Below the pieces are notes generated by a model, which worked only from the letters and a program-made list of their open reading frames with translations, was not told the DNA's origin and made no database searches. This document shows positions 19,455 to 27,608 of a stretch of 64,000 nt of DNA, piece after piece. The stretch comes from an uncultured Eubacteriales bacterium (GTDB lineage: Bacteria > Bacillota > Clostridia > Oscillospirales > CAG-272), in the NCBI GenBank assembly GCA_934434925.1, contig CAKSAC010000005.1, positions 45,525 through 109,524 of the forward strand. The letters run 5' to 3'. Numbering within the stretch: the first letter of the stretch is position 1; each line of letters begins with the position of its first letter. The position numbers were made by a program, and so were the translations under genes.

Positions 19455-20381
19455 TCAGGCATTTTGCACGGCCGGATCATCCAGATACCGGCAGGCGGCA
19501 AGCGCCGCCACGGCTCCGTCCGCTGTCGCGGTCGTTATCTGCCGGATGCGTTTGTTGCGACAGTCTCCCGCCACGAAAAGGCCGGGGGTTTTGGTCGCAC
19601 AGGATTCGTCCGAGGCAAAATACCCGCGCTCATCCAGTTCGGCCACGTCGGCAAAGGGCGTGTTTTCGGGTACCTGTCCGATAGCGACAAAGACTCCGTC
19701 CGTGCGCAGGATTTGCTCTTTCCCCTCGCTGTTCCGGAGAAGCAGACCGGTCAGAAGTTCTTCTCCGATGAGGCCCGCCACCGTATGTGAGAAGAGAAAC
19801 CGCACATTTTCCTTGGCGCGAAGGAGAGCGGCAAGGCTCTCTTCCCCCGTGAGAAAGGGCAGGTTCTGAATGAGCGTGACAGAGGCGCAATACTCCGAAA
19901 GCATGACGGCTTCCTGCAAGGCGGTGTTCCCGCCGCCGATAACCGCCACGTGGCGGCCGGCATAAAAAGCCCCGTCACAGATAGCGCAATAAGAGATTCC
20001 GTTGCCGACAAGCGCCTCTTCCCCGGGTAGCCCGAGGACGCGATGATGTGAGCCGGCCGCCACGATGACGGCGCGGGCGGCATAATCGCCCGCTTCCCCG
20101 TGAATCGCAAAGCCGTCTGCCGTTTTTTCCACGCCGGTGACGCGGTCCAGTTCGATCTCCGCGCCGAGCGCCATCACCTGTTCGGTCAGTTTGTCGGCCA
20201 GTTCCATCCCGCTGATGACCGGGAAGCCCGGGTAATTCTCCACTTTCGGGGAATGGGTGATCTGCCCGCCGAAGTTCTCCCCTTCCAAAATCAGCGTGGT
20301 CTTTCCGGCGCGACGGGCGTATATGGCGGCGGTAAGACCCGCCGGACCCGCGCCGATAATCACCAAATCCGGTTTTTTCAT
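19455..20381 (-). CDS. trxB: thioredoxin reductase-like flavoprotein, NrdD-coupled
   Basis: A 308-residue flavoprotein of thioredoxin-reductase length: FAD motif VIIGAGPAGLTAAIYARRAG, redox pair CAIC (Cys132/Cys135), second dinucleotide motif AVIGGGNTALQEA and FVAGDCRNKRIRQITTATADGAVAA at the C-terminus. The HRRxxxR motif that binds the NADPH phosphate in classical TrxB is missing; the same place reads LIQNLPFLTGEE. The donor may therefore not be NADPH. It starts at ATG 20381, overlapping the nrdD stop by four bases (ATGA), so translation is coupled. Most likely it reduces the thioredoxin-like domain fused to NrdD. Confidence 0.9.
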   Translation of the reverse strand: MKKPDLVIIGAGPAGLTAAIYARRAGKTTLILEGENFGGQITHSPKVENYPGFPVISGMELADKLTEQVMALGAEIELDRVTGVEKTADGFAIHGEAGDYAARAVIVAAGSHHRVLGLPGEEALVGNGISYCAICDGAFYAGRHVAVIGGGNTALQEAVMLSEYCASVTLIQNLPFLTGEESLAALLRAKENVRFLFSHTVAGLIGEELLTGLLLRNSEGKEQILRTDGVFVAIGQVPENTPFADVAELDERGYFASDESCATKTPGLFVAGDCRNKRIRQITTATADGAVAALAACRYLDDPAVQNA

Positions 20382-22786
20382 GCTTCTTTCCCGTTTTCTT
20401 CGATAAAGCGGCGGATATTGGACAGATTGACAATGGTTTCGGCCAGATCGCCGTTACGTTCCACAATCAGAGTGGGAGCTTGCCGCACCTCATACTTTTT
20501 GGCCGTCTCGGGGTCTTTGTCGGCAAGAATGACCTCATAAGCCAGGCCGGCTTTGTCCAGAAATACCTTGGCCATTTTGCAGTTCGGGCAGGTGGTGGTG
20601 GCAAAGAGAATCAGGCGATCCTGCCCGCAACAGGCGTTTTCCTCGTCCGAAGGAGCTGTGGCTTGCATCCGTTCTGCGGCGGCCAGCCGGTGGTCATTGG
20701 CGTGGCGCACCATGGAAGAGGCGGCGTTATAAACGCGGCGATCCTTGTATTCCTGCGCTTTTCCGTCGTTCCAGTTCTGTACGGGACGGTAATACCCGGT
20801 GATACGGCTGTAAACTTCTGTTTTTTCGCCGCAGGTGGGGCAGACCATGACTTCCCCGGCGAGATATCCGTGATTCTTGCAGACCGAATAGGTCGGCGAC
20901 AGGGTGTAGTAAGGGAGTTTGTAGTTTTCGGCAATTTTACGGACCAGCGCGGCCGCGGCTTTCCAGTCGGGCAATTTTTCACCGAGGAACGCATGGAAGA
21001 CCGTGCCGGAAGTATAGAGGGTCTGTAATTCGTCCTGAACATCAAGCGCCGAGAAGACATCGTCCGTGTACCCGACCGGCAGGTGCGAGCTGTTGGTGTA
21101 ATAAGGGGTCTTGCCGTTTTCGGACGCGGTGATAATCTCCGGGAACCGCTTTTTGTCATGTTTGGCAAGCCGGTAGCTGGTTGACTCGGCCGGCGTGGCT
21201 TCCAAATTGTAGAGATCGCCGTACATTTCCTGATAATCGGAGAGGCGTTCCCGCATATGGTTCAGCACTTCTTTGGTGAATTCCTGCGTTTCGGGGTGCG
21301 TCATATCGGCGCGGAGCCATTTGGCGTTCAGCCCCACTTCGTTCATGCCGACAAGGCCGATCGTGGAAAAATGGTTCTTGAAGGTGCCGAGATAGCGTTT
21401 GGTGTAAGGATACAGCCCCTCGTCGAGCAGGTGCGTGATGACGTCACGCTTGATCTTCAACGAACGGGCGGAAATATCCATCATACGGTCGAGACGGCGG
21501 AAGAAATCTTCCCGGTTTTCGGCCAGATAGGCAATACGCGGCATGTTGATGGTCACCACGCCGACCGAGCCGGTGCTTTCGCCGGAACCGAAGAAACCGC
21601 CGGATTTTTTCCGCAATTCACGCAAATCGAGCCGCAGACGGCAACACATACTGCGGATATCGCTCGGTTTCATGTCGCTGTTGATATAGTTGGAAAAATA
21701 CGGTGTGCCGTATTTGGATGTCATTTCAAAGAGAAGTTTGTTGTTTTCGGTTTCCGACCAGTCAAAATCGGAAGTGATCGAATAGGTCGGGATCGGGTAC
21801 TGGAAGCCGCGTCCGTTCGCATCCCCCTCGATCATCGTTTCAATGAACGCGCGGTTCACCATATCCATCTCGGCCTTGCAGTCCTTATATTTGAAGGGAG
21901 CCTCTTTGCCGCCGATGATACAGTTCAGTTCGGCCAGGTCATCCGGCACGGTCCAGTCCAGCGTGATATTGGAGAAAGGCGCCTGCGTTCCCCAACGGGA
22001 TGGAGTGTTCACGCCGAAAATGAAGGACTCAATGCACTTTTTGACCTGATCGTAAGGCAGGTTGTCCGCCTTGACGAACGGCGCAAGATACGTATCAAAA
22101 GAGGAAAAAGCCTGCGCGCCCGCCCATTCGTTCTGCATGATGCCGAGGAAGTTGACCATTTGGTTGCAGAGGGTGGCCAGATGCTTGGCCGGAGCGGAGG
22201 TAATCTTTCCGGGAACGCCGCCGAGGCCCTCCTGAATGAGTTGTTTCAGCGACCATCCCGCGCAATACCCCGTCAGCATCGAAAGGTCATGCAGGTGAAT
22301 ATCGGCATTGCGGTGCGCGTTGGCGATCTCGTCGTCATAGATCTCCGAGAGCCAGTAGTTGGCGGTAATGGCACCGGAATTGGAAAGAATCAATCCGCCG
22401 ACCGAATAGGTCACGGTGGAATTCTCCTTCACGCGCCAGTCATTGATTTTCAGATATCCGTCCACCAACGATTTATAGTCCAGCACCGTGTTTTTCACAT
22501 CACGGAGCTTGGCGTGTTGGCGGCGGTACAGAATATACGCCTTTGCCACATCGGCGTACCCGGCCTGTACCAGCACGGATTCCACGGAATCCTGGATATC
22601 CTCTACCGTAATCAGCCCTTCTTTTACCTTATCGGCAAAATCCGCCGTTACTTTGAGGGCCAGCATGTCAATGACGGAGGGGTGGTATTCCTTTTCCTGC
22701 GCTTCAAAGGCCATCCGGATGGCACCTGAAATTTTTTCTATTGAAAAATCAACGACTTTTCCATCTCTCTTTTGTACCTGATACAT
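20378..22786 (-). CDS. nrdD: anaerobic (class III) ribonucleotide reductase with fused thioredoxin-like domain
   Basis: 802 residues. Domains: ATP-cone (1-~95, VQKRDGKVVDFSIEKI), NrdD barrel (~100-640) with conserved Cys175 and the CysCys pair 381/382, zinc site Cys636/Cys649/Cys652, glycyl-radical motif RITGYYRPV (Gly664), linker to ~722, then a thioredoxin/glutaredoxin-fold domain (~723-802) with active site CPNC (733-736) and cis-Pro in RQAPTLIV. It makes dNTPs from NTPs without oxygen. The formate-dependent E. coli enzyme ends soon after the glycyl loop, so the last ~80 residues are an added electron-donor module. Middle gene of nrdG-nrdD-trxB. Confidence 0.95.
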   Translation of the reverse strand: MYQVQKRDGKVVDFSIEKISGAIRMAFEAQEKEYHPSVIDMLALKVTADFADKVKEGLITVEDIQDSVESVLVQAGYADVAKAYILYRRQHAKLRDVKNTVLDYKSLVDGYLKINDWRVKENSTVTYSVGGLILSNSGAITANYWLSEIYDDEIANAHRNADIHLHDLSMLTGYCAGWSLKQLIQEGLGGVPGKITSAPAKHLATLCNQMVNFLGIMQNEWAGAQAFSSFDTYLAPFVKADNLPYDQVKKCIESFIFGVNTPSRWGTQAPFSNITLDWTVPDDLAELNCIIGGKEAPFKYKDCKAEMDMVNRAFIETMIEGDANGRGFQYPIPTYSITSDFDWSETENNKLLFEMTSKYGTPYFSNYINSDMKPSDIRSMCCRLRLDLRELRKKSGGFFGSGESTGSVGVVTINMPRIAYLAENREDFFRRLDRMMDISARSLKIKRDVITHLLDEGLYPYTKRYLGTFKNHFSTIGLVGMNEVGLNAKWLRADMTHPETQEFTKEVLNHMRERLSDYQEMYGDLYNLEATPAESTSYRLAKHDKKRFPEIITASENGKTPYYTNSSHLPVGYTDDVFSALDVQDELQTLYTSGTVFHAFLGEKLPDWKAAAALVRKIAENYKLPYYTLSPTYSVCKNHGYLAGEVMVCPTCGEKTEVYSRITGYYRPVQNWNDGKAQEYKDRRVYNAASSMVRHANDHRLAAAERMQATAPSDEENACCGQDRLILFATTTCPNCKMAKVFLDKAGLAYEVILADKDPETAKKYEVRQAPTLIVERNGDLAETIVNLSNIRRFIEENGKEA

Positions 22787-22841
22787 GATTTATCTCCTGT
22801 TTCTTCATTAATATTATATTCTTATCATTGATTGGTTTGCG

Positions 22842-23528
22842 TCACATCCCGCGGAGTTCCGCCGTCGGAATCTTTTCACGCAAGGCCGCCAGGCAGGCGT
22901 GCATTTTTTCGGGCTTCGGAGGATGCAGACCTTCCCCGATAAGGTCGCCGGAGTCGGTAAAGGGCTGAAGGAAAAAGTTCTCCCGCCCGGCCAGCCATTC
23001 CCCGATCAGAGAAAAATCTGCCGGCTCATGCAATTCGTCCACCACCGTGGTGCGGAACTCGAAAGGAAGCGTTCCCCCGAGCAGAAACGCCGCAGATTCC
23101 CGGACCTCTTCGGGCATTTCGGGAAGGCCGGCCGTGACTGCATACTTTGGCGGACTGTTCTTTATATCCATGGCCACATAATCAAGAAGCCCTTCCGAAA
23201 CCGCCGCTCGCAAGCGGTCCGGATAACTGCCGTTTGTATCGGCCTTGACGGCATAGCCGCGCGCCCGTATCTCCCGGAAAAAATCCACTATATCGGGCTG
23301 GGCAAAGGGTTCTCCGCCCGTCACAGCCACACCTTCCAGCAGTCCGCGCCGCCGGTCAAGAAACGCAAAGAATTCGTCCGTGTCCAGCGTATCCTCGCAA
23401 AGATGCGTGACAAGGGAGGCGTTATGACAGAAGGGGCAGCGGAAATTGCACCCCGCCGTGAAGACCGTGCAGGCAACCCTCCCGGGAAAATCAAGCAATG
23501 TCATTTTTTGTATTCCGCCGAGCCGCAA
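22842..23528 (-). CDS. nrdG: anaerobic ribonucleotide reductase activating protein (radical SAM)
   Basis: 228 residues from a TTG start at 23528. This start is set by a perfect AAGGAGG five bases upstream and gives the family's usual beginning xRLGGIQKMTLLDFPG; a TTG further up (23585) and an internal ATG (23504) have no comparable site. Radical SAM triad CNFRCPFCHN (CxxxCxxC), GGEP-like VTGGEPFAQ and the TNG segment are present. It uses SAM and a [4Fe-4S] cluster to install the glycyl radical on NrdD. First gene of the operon, 55 bases before nrdD. Confidence 0.95.
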   Translation of the reverse strand: MRLGGIQKMTLLDFPGRVACTVFTAGCNFRCPFCHNASLVTHLCEDTLDTDEFFAFLDRRRGLLEGVAVTGGEPFAQPDIVDFFREIRARGYAVKADTNGSYPDRLRAAVSEGLLDYVAMDIKNSPPKYAVTAGLPEMPEEVRESAAFLLGGTLPFEFRTTVVDELHEPADFSLIGEWLAGRENFFLQPFTDSGDLIGEGLHPPKPEKMHACLAALREKIPTAELRGM

Positions 23529-23596
23529 AACGTCCTCCTTCCCCGGATTCTTCCCGAAAACGAGGGAAAAACTCCGATTCTCCAAAAAAGTGCAAA

Positions 23597-23644
23597 AATC
23601 AATATCTTGTGTAGGTATTTTATATTGTAAACTATATATGGTAT
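23597..23644 (-). promoter_or_regulatory. tandem NrdR boxes
   Basis: Two 16-base sites on the minus strand, ATACCATATATAGTTT (23644-23629) and ACACAAGATATTGATT (23612-23597), each match the consensus ACACWATATATWGTGT at 13 of 16 positions. Their starts are 32 bases apart, about three helical turns, the spacing known for paired NrdR boxes. The first fills the -35/-10 spacer. Predicts repression by NrdR. Confidence 0.8.
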
Positions 23645-23652
23645 AAAGTCAA
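23624..23652 (-). promoter_or_regulatory. sigma-A promoter of nrdG-nrdD-trxB
   Basis: Minus strand TTGACT (23652-23647), 17-base spacer, TACAAT (23629-23624). Confidence 0.85.
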
Positions 23653-23756
23653 GCGGAAAAGGGATAAAAAACTATAAAAAATCCGGTCGGTTTTTCGTGC
23701 ATTCCGTCAAATCCGGTCAGGCCGAAAAAAAGAAAGCGTTTTTTCATTTTTTCCTC

Positions 23757-23786
23757 TTGACAATGCACCCTTTTGCGTGCTATACT
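23757..23786 (+). promoter_or_regulatory. promoter of the trpB T-box transcript
   Basis: TTGACA (23757-23762), 18-base spacer, TATACT (23781-23786). Confidence 0.88.
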
Positions 23787-23792
23787 GTACTA

Positions 23793-24054
23793 AACCGATG
23801 AGGGAGAGGAAGTAATCCCTGCATATTCCCATCAGCGAGCTGCGGGCGGTGTAAGCGCGGCGGGTAGGGCAGAGACGAATGGGCTCCTGAGGGCAAGCCG
23901 AACCGCGCGGGCGGTAGGTGAGACGGAGACTCCTCCGTAAACAAAGGGACCGTATAGTGGTACGGAAAGAGGACGCGCAAGCGTCAAGCCGGGTGGCACC
24001 GCAGGTGATTGATTCCCTGTCCCAGCAGAAAATTCTGGGACGGGGTTTTTGTTT
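23793..24054 (+). promoter_or_regulatory. T-box leader controlling trpB2
   Basis: T-box core GGGTGGCACCGC at 23991-24002, then terminator GTCCCAG / CTGGGAC (24019-24041) with GGGGTTTTTGTTTT. In Stem I the arms CCCTGC (23817-23822) and GTAGGG (near 23864) close a loop with AAGTAA on one side and a TGG triplet (23880-23882) on the other; TGG is the tryptophan codon and a good specifier candidate. Confidence 0.92.
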
Positions 24055-24085
24055 TCCGTCCCCAAGGCAGAAAGGAGCCGAAAAC

Positions 24086-25456
24086 ATGAAAGACGCAAAA
24101 ATCCCCTACAAAATCTATCTGGAAGAAAAAGAGATGCCGACTGCATGGTATAACCTGCGCGCCGACATGAAAACCAAACCCGCCCCGCTTCTTGATCCCG
24201 CAACCGGGAAGCCGATGACCGTTGAGGCGCTCAGCCACGTTTTCTGCCGCGACCTGGCAGAACAGGAACTGAACGAAACCGACGCATATATCCCGATTCC
24301 GCAGGAGATACGAGACTTTTATCGGATGTATCGTCCTTCCCCGCTCGTCCGGGCGTATTGCCTGGAAGAAAAACTCGGCACGCCGGCTAAAATTTATTAC
24401 AAGTTTGAAGGAAACAACACCAGCGGCAGTCACAAGCTCAATTCCGCCATCGCGCAGGCTTACTATGCCAAAAAGCAGGGGCTTACCGGAGTGACGACGG
24501 AAACCGGAGCCGGCCAGTGGGGAACCGCCCTCTCGATGGCGTGCGCCTATCTCGGCCTTGACTGTAAGGTATATATGGTCAAAGTCTCCTATGAACAGAA
24601 ACCGCACCGCCGTGAAGTCATGCGTACCTACGGTGCCTCCGTGACCCCCTCCCCTTCGACCGAAACAGAAGCCGGCCGCCGGATCCTTGCGGAGCATCCC
24701 GGAACCACCGGGAGCCTTGGTTGCGCCATTTCCGAGGCTGTGGAATGCGCCGTCACGCACGAAGGCTATCGTTATGTCCTCGGGAGCGTACTGAACCAGG
24801 TGCTTCTGCACCAGACCGTCATCGGGCTGGAAACAAAAGCCGCGCTCGATAAATACGGTATTAAGCCCGACATCATCATCGGTTGCGCGGGCGGCGGCTC
24901 CAACCTCGGCGGGCTGATTTCGCCTTTCATGGGCGAAGTCATGCGCAAAGAGGCGGACTATCGCTTTATTGCGGTTGAGCCGGCCTCCTGCCCGAGCCTG
25001 ACGCGCGGCAGTTTCGTATACGATTATTGCGATACCGGCCGTATCTGTCCGCTGGCCAAAATGTACACGCTCGGTTCTTCCTTCATTCCCGCCCCGAACC
25101 ACGCAGGCGGTCTGCGTTATCACGGCATGAGTCCGATCCTGTCGCAACTCTACCATGACGGGTATATGGAAGCGCGGAGCGTCATGCAGACCGAGGTCTT
25201 TGAAGCGGCGGAAGAATTCGCCCGGGTGGAAGGAATCCTTCCCGCTCCCGAAAGCAGTCATGCCATCCGCGTGGCCATCGACGAAGCCCGCAAGTGTGCA
25301 GAAACCGGAGAAGAAAAGACCATTGTTTTCGGTCTGACCGGCACCGGTTACTTTGACATGACCGCTTACCAGAAATTCAATGACAAAGAGATGAGCGACT
25401 ATGCCCCGACCGATGAAGAAATCGCCGCCAGCCTCGCCCTCACCCCGAAACTCTGA
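24086..25456 (+). CDS. trpB2: tryptophan synthase beta chain-like protein (TrpB2 type)
   Basis: 456 residues, a PLP enzyme that joins indole and serine. The Lys117 in NTSGSHKLNSA is the Schiff-base lysine; ETGAGQWGTALS, GCAGGGSNLGG (phosphate loop) and PNHAGGLRYHGMSP are TrpB2 features. GSHKLNSA and the extra N-terminal ~45 residues distinguish it from TrpB1, which normally pairs with TrpA. No trpA or other trp genes are nearby, so it may salvage indole, or pair with a TrpA encoded elsewhere. Start ATG 24086 after AAAGGAGCCGAAAAC. Controlled by the T-box leader, so induced when tRNA-Trp is uncharged. Confidence 0.95.
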   Translation: MKDAKIPYKIYLEEKEMPTAWYNLRADMKTKPAPLLDPATGKPMTVEALSHVFCRDLAEQELNETDAYIPIPQEIRDFYRMYRPSPLVRAYCLEEKLGTPAKIYYKFEGNNTSGSHKLNSAIAQAYYAKKQGLTGVTTETGAGQWGTALSMACAYLGLDCKVYMVKVSYEQKPHRREVMRTYGASVTPSPSTETEAGRRILAEHPGTTGSLGCAISEAVECAVTHEGYRYVLGSVLNQVLLHQTVIGLETKAALDKYGIKPDIIIGCAGGGSNLGGLISPFMGEVMRKEADYRFIAVEPASCPSLTRGSFVYDYCDTGRICPLAKMYTLGSSFIPAPNHAGGLRYHGMSPILSQLYHDGYMEARSVMQTEVFEAAEEFARVEGILPAPESSHAIRVAIDEARKCAETGEEKTIVFGLTGTGYFDMTAYQKFNDKEMSDYAPTDEEIAASLALTPKL

Positions 25457-25472
25457 TCCCGCCCCGTTTATA

Positions 25473-25517
25473 AAAAGTGCCGACCGTGAAAGCGGAAGGC
25501 ACTTTTCTTTGTTTTTT
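25473..25517 (+). terminator. trpB2 terminator
   Basis: AAAAGTGCC / GGCACTTTT (25473-25481, 25498-25506) followed by CTTTGTTTTTT. Confidence 0.85.
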
Positions 25518-25597
25518 GGATTTTATCCTTCTTGATTTTTGTTTTTGGATTTTTGCTTCTTCCGGAATGCCCGCAAAACGGCGGCGAAAAAGCGGTA

Positions 25598-27598
25598 TCA
25601 GACCGGAACCGACAACCGGAAAAGACGAAAATCAAACCCGTCCAACGCCACGGGGGCGGTGATCGTTTCGCCCGACTCGGCGTCCGAAGCGGAACAACCG
25701 AAGGAAATGCTGCCGTGCTGATCTGCCGAGACCCCGGCCGCAACGACGAGAATTTTTTCTTCCTTCTTATAATAACTGACGCGGATATCGCCACCGGTGC
25801 GAACCGTAAACGGACGGGGCGCGTTCTCCCAATACGGATGAAAGACCGCTTCTTTGATACCGAAATCCTCGGCAATATCCCAAACCGCGGCCATCAGTTC
25901 CAGCGGTTCGGCAATGTCAACGGGTTTCGGGAAAGAACCGTGCAGCAGCGCCAGTGCGGCGGCACTCCGGAAAGTCCAGACCGGCGGTGCCGAATAACAA
26001 AGCGAAAAGACCGGAACGCCGGTATTGTAGCCCGTGAACATGGCGCGAAGCAACCCTTCCGGCATTTGTCTGACTTCCCCATGGAGCATCTTCGGCTGGA
26101 AGGTTTCGCCGTCCCATGCCGAGCCGAAGGTCGAAAGAACCGGCAGGTTGAGCGTACCGTTGACATGCACGTTCAGGATCAGGTCGTTTTCGCGGCAGAA
26201 GTTGCCGAGTTTGCGCATCAGTTTGCGGATCTCAAAAATCGGTACCGTCGGATGGCGCACACCGTCTTTTTCGTATCCGCAACCGTGCCGTTCATTCTTA
26301 CAAGGGTGCGGGCAGGCCGTTCCGTCCAGATAAAAGCCGTCAAAGCCGTACTCCTTTTGTAAGGCGGTCACGCCTTCATAAAAGATATCAGCCCATTGGC
26401 TCCCCATGCAGATCGGCAGATCGCGCTGATAGGGGAAGCGGTACCATTGACTGCCGCGCGTCGGCCGCTCGGAAATACGGACGATGTCCATGCCGTATTT
26501 GGCAAAAAGCGGAGAAAGCGACGCGACCTCATAGCCGAAATACGGCACTACGCGGATCCCGCGGGCATGGCATTCCGCAATGATTGTGCGCAGGCGTGCG
26601 TCGGTCGCGTCGGTCAATTGCGGATTATTTTGCAGGTCGTTCCACTTTTCATGGAGATAAAGCACCTGTACGCCGAGGCGTTTCAGCCGGTCATACCCGA
26701 TTTCGGCACTGCCTTCACAAACCGGGGCGGCGAGAAAATCTTCATAATTCCCGGCAATTTTATGATAACAGTCGATGTGCAGATTCCGTTCCAGCGCGGT
26801 TTTCGGTTCCCAGTCGCGCACCGGGAGAGTCTGCATCCCGAACCGAAAAGTGAGCGGGAAAAAGTTGCGTTCACGTTCGTAATCGGGGATATTCCAGACG
26901 TCGGGTTTGCGATCAAGCAACCGGATGCGGAGCAGGGTGATTTCCCCCTGCCGTTCAATTTCCACGGCGCGGTCGGGATCGGAGAGGGCGAACGGCTCAT
27001 CGCTGCCGAAGAAAAGCCCCAGTCCGCAATGGTCGCCGAGGAGAAGAACCTGCTCCTTGAATCCGCAATGCAGTTCACGTTCCGGCAAAAAATCCGCCGC
27101 GTTGATCGGTTCCCAGTTGCGAAAAACGTCGTCCAGAACATAGCGTCCGTGCGGATAAAGCTGGAAATATTGCAGGTTTTCCGACCGGAGCGGAATCTCC
27201 AGCCAGAATTGTGTCACATCAAAAGGGGCCTGTTTTTCGTGGGAGAACCCGAAAACCTCCGCCACGGTTTTTCCGCGCGGACAGACAGAAAGAGAGATCT
27301 CCGTGCATCCGTCATCCTCGGTGCGGAGGACACTGTGGACAATGACCGGGCCGTGTTCGGCGGTGGAGGAAATCGTCACGCTGTCCTTCTCTGCGTCCAA
27401 TACGCAAAAATGAAGTGCGTTTTCGACCGTAAACCGCTCCCCTGCGTTCTCGCAGACCAGCCGGAACGGCGCTGCCAGCAATTCGCGTCCTGCCGATTCG
27501 ACCTCCGTGAACAGGAGGCTCTCTTTCCCCATCGTGTACAGGCGGCGACCTGTGCGGACGCGATATCCGTCTGCCGTTTTTTCTATCATATCATTCAT
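25598..27598 (-). CDS. TIM-barrel glycoside hydrolase-like protein (DUF6067-like)
   Basis: 666 residues without signal peptide. The first ~270 form a beta-sandwich-like region, followed by a (beta/alpha)8 barrel: YDRLKRLGVQVLYLHEKWND, ARGIRVVPYFGYEV, YGFDGFYLDGTACPHPC and NVHVNGTLNLP. Asp in FYLDG at the end of a barrel strand is the likely nucleophile by analogy to GH36/GH101-like barrels. The layout recalls the 'glycoside hydrolase domain' DUF6067 group; substrate unknown. Start ATG 27598 after GAAGGTGAAAAT. It lies 10 bases after the DUF5107 gene and shares its promoter, so the two probably act on the same glycan or glycoside inside the cell. Confidence 0.78.
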   Translation of the reverse strand: MNDMIEKTADGYRVRTGRRLYTMGKESLLFTEVESAGRELLAAPFRLVCENAGERFTVENALHFCVLDAEKDSVTISSTAEHGPVIVHSVLRTEDDGCTEISLSVCPRGKTVAEVFGFSHEKQAPFDVTQFWLEIPLRSENLQYFQLYPHGRYVLDDVFRNWEPINAADFLPERELHCGFKEQVLLLGDHCGLGLFFGSDEPFALSDPDRAVEIERQGEITLLRIRLLDRKPDVWNIPDYERERNFFPLTFRFGMQTLPVRDWEPKTALERNLHIDCYHKIAGNYEDFLAAPVCEGSAEIGYDRLKRLGVQVLYLHEKWNDLQNNPQLTDATDARLRTIIAECHARGIRVVPYFGYEVASLSPLFAKYGMDIVRISERPTRGSQWYRFPYQRDLPICMGSQWADIFYEGVTALQKEYGFDGFYLDGTACPHPCKNERHGCGYEKDGVRHPTVPIFEIRKLMRKLGNFCRENDLILNVHVNGTLNLPVLSTFGSAWDGETFQPKMLHGEVRQMPEGLLRAMFTGYNTGVPVFSLCYSAPPVWTFRSAAALALLHGSFPKPVDIAEPLELMAAVWDIAEDFGIKEAVFHPYWENAPRPFTVRTGGDIRVSYYKKEEKILVVAAGVSADQHGSISFGCSASDAESGETITAPVALDGFDFRLFRLSVPV

Positions 27599-27608
27599 AT
27601 TTTCACCT

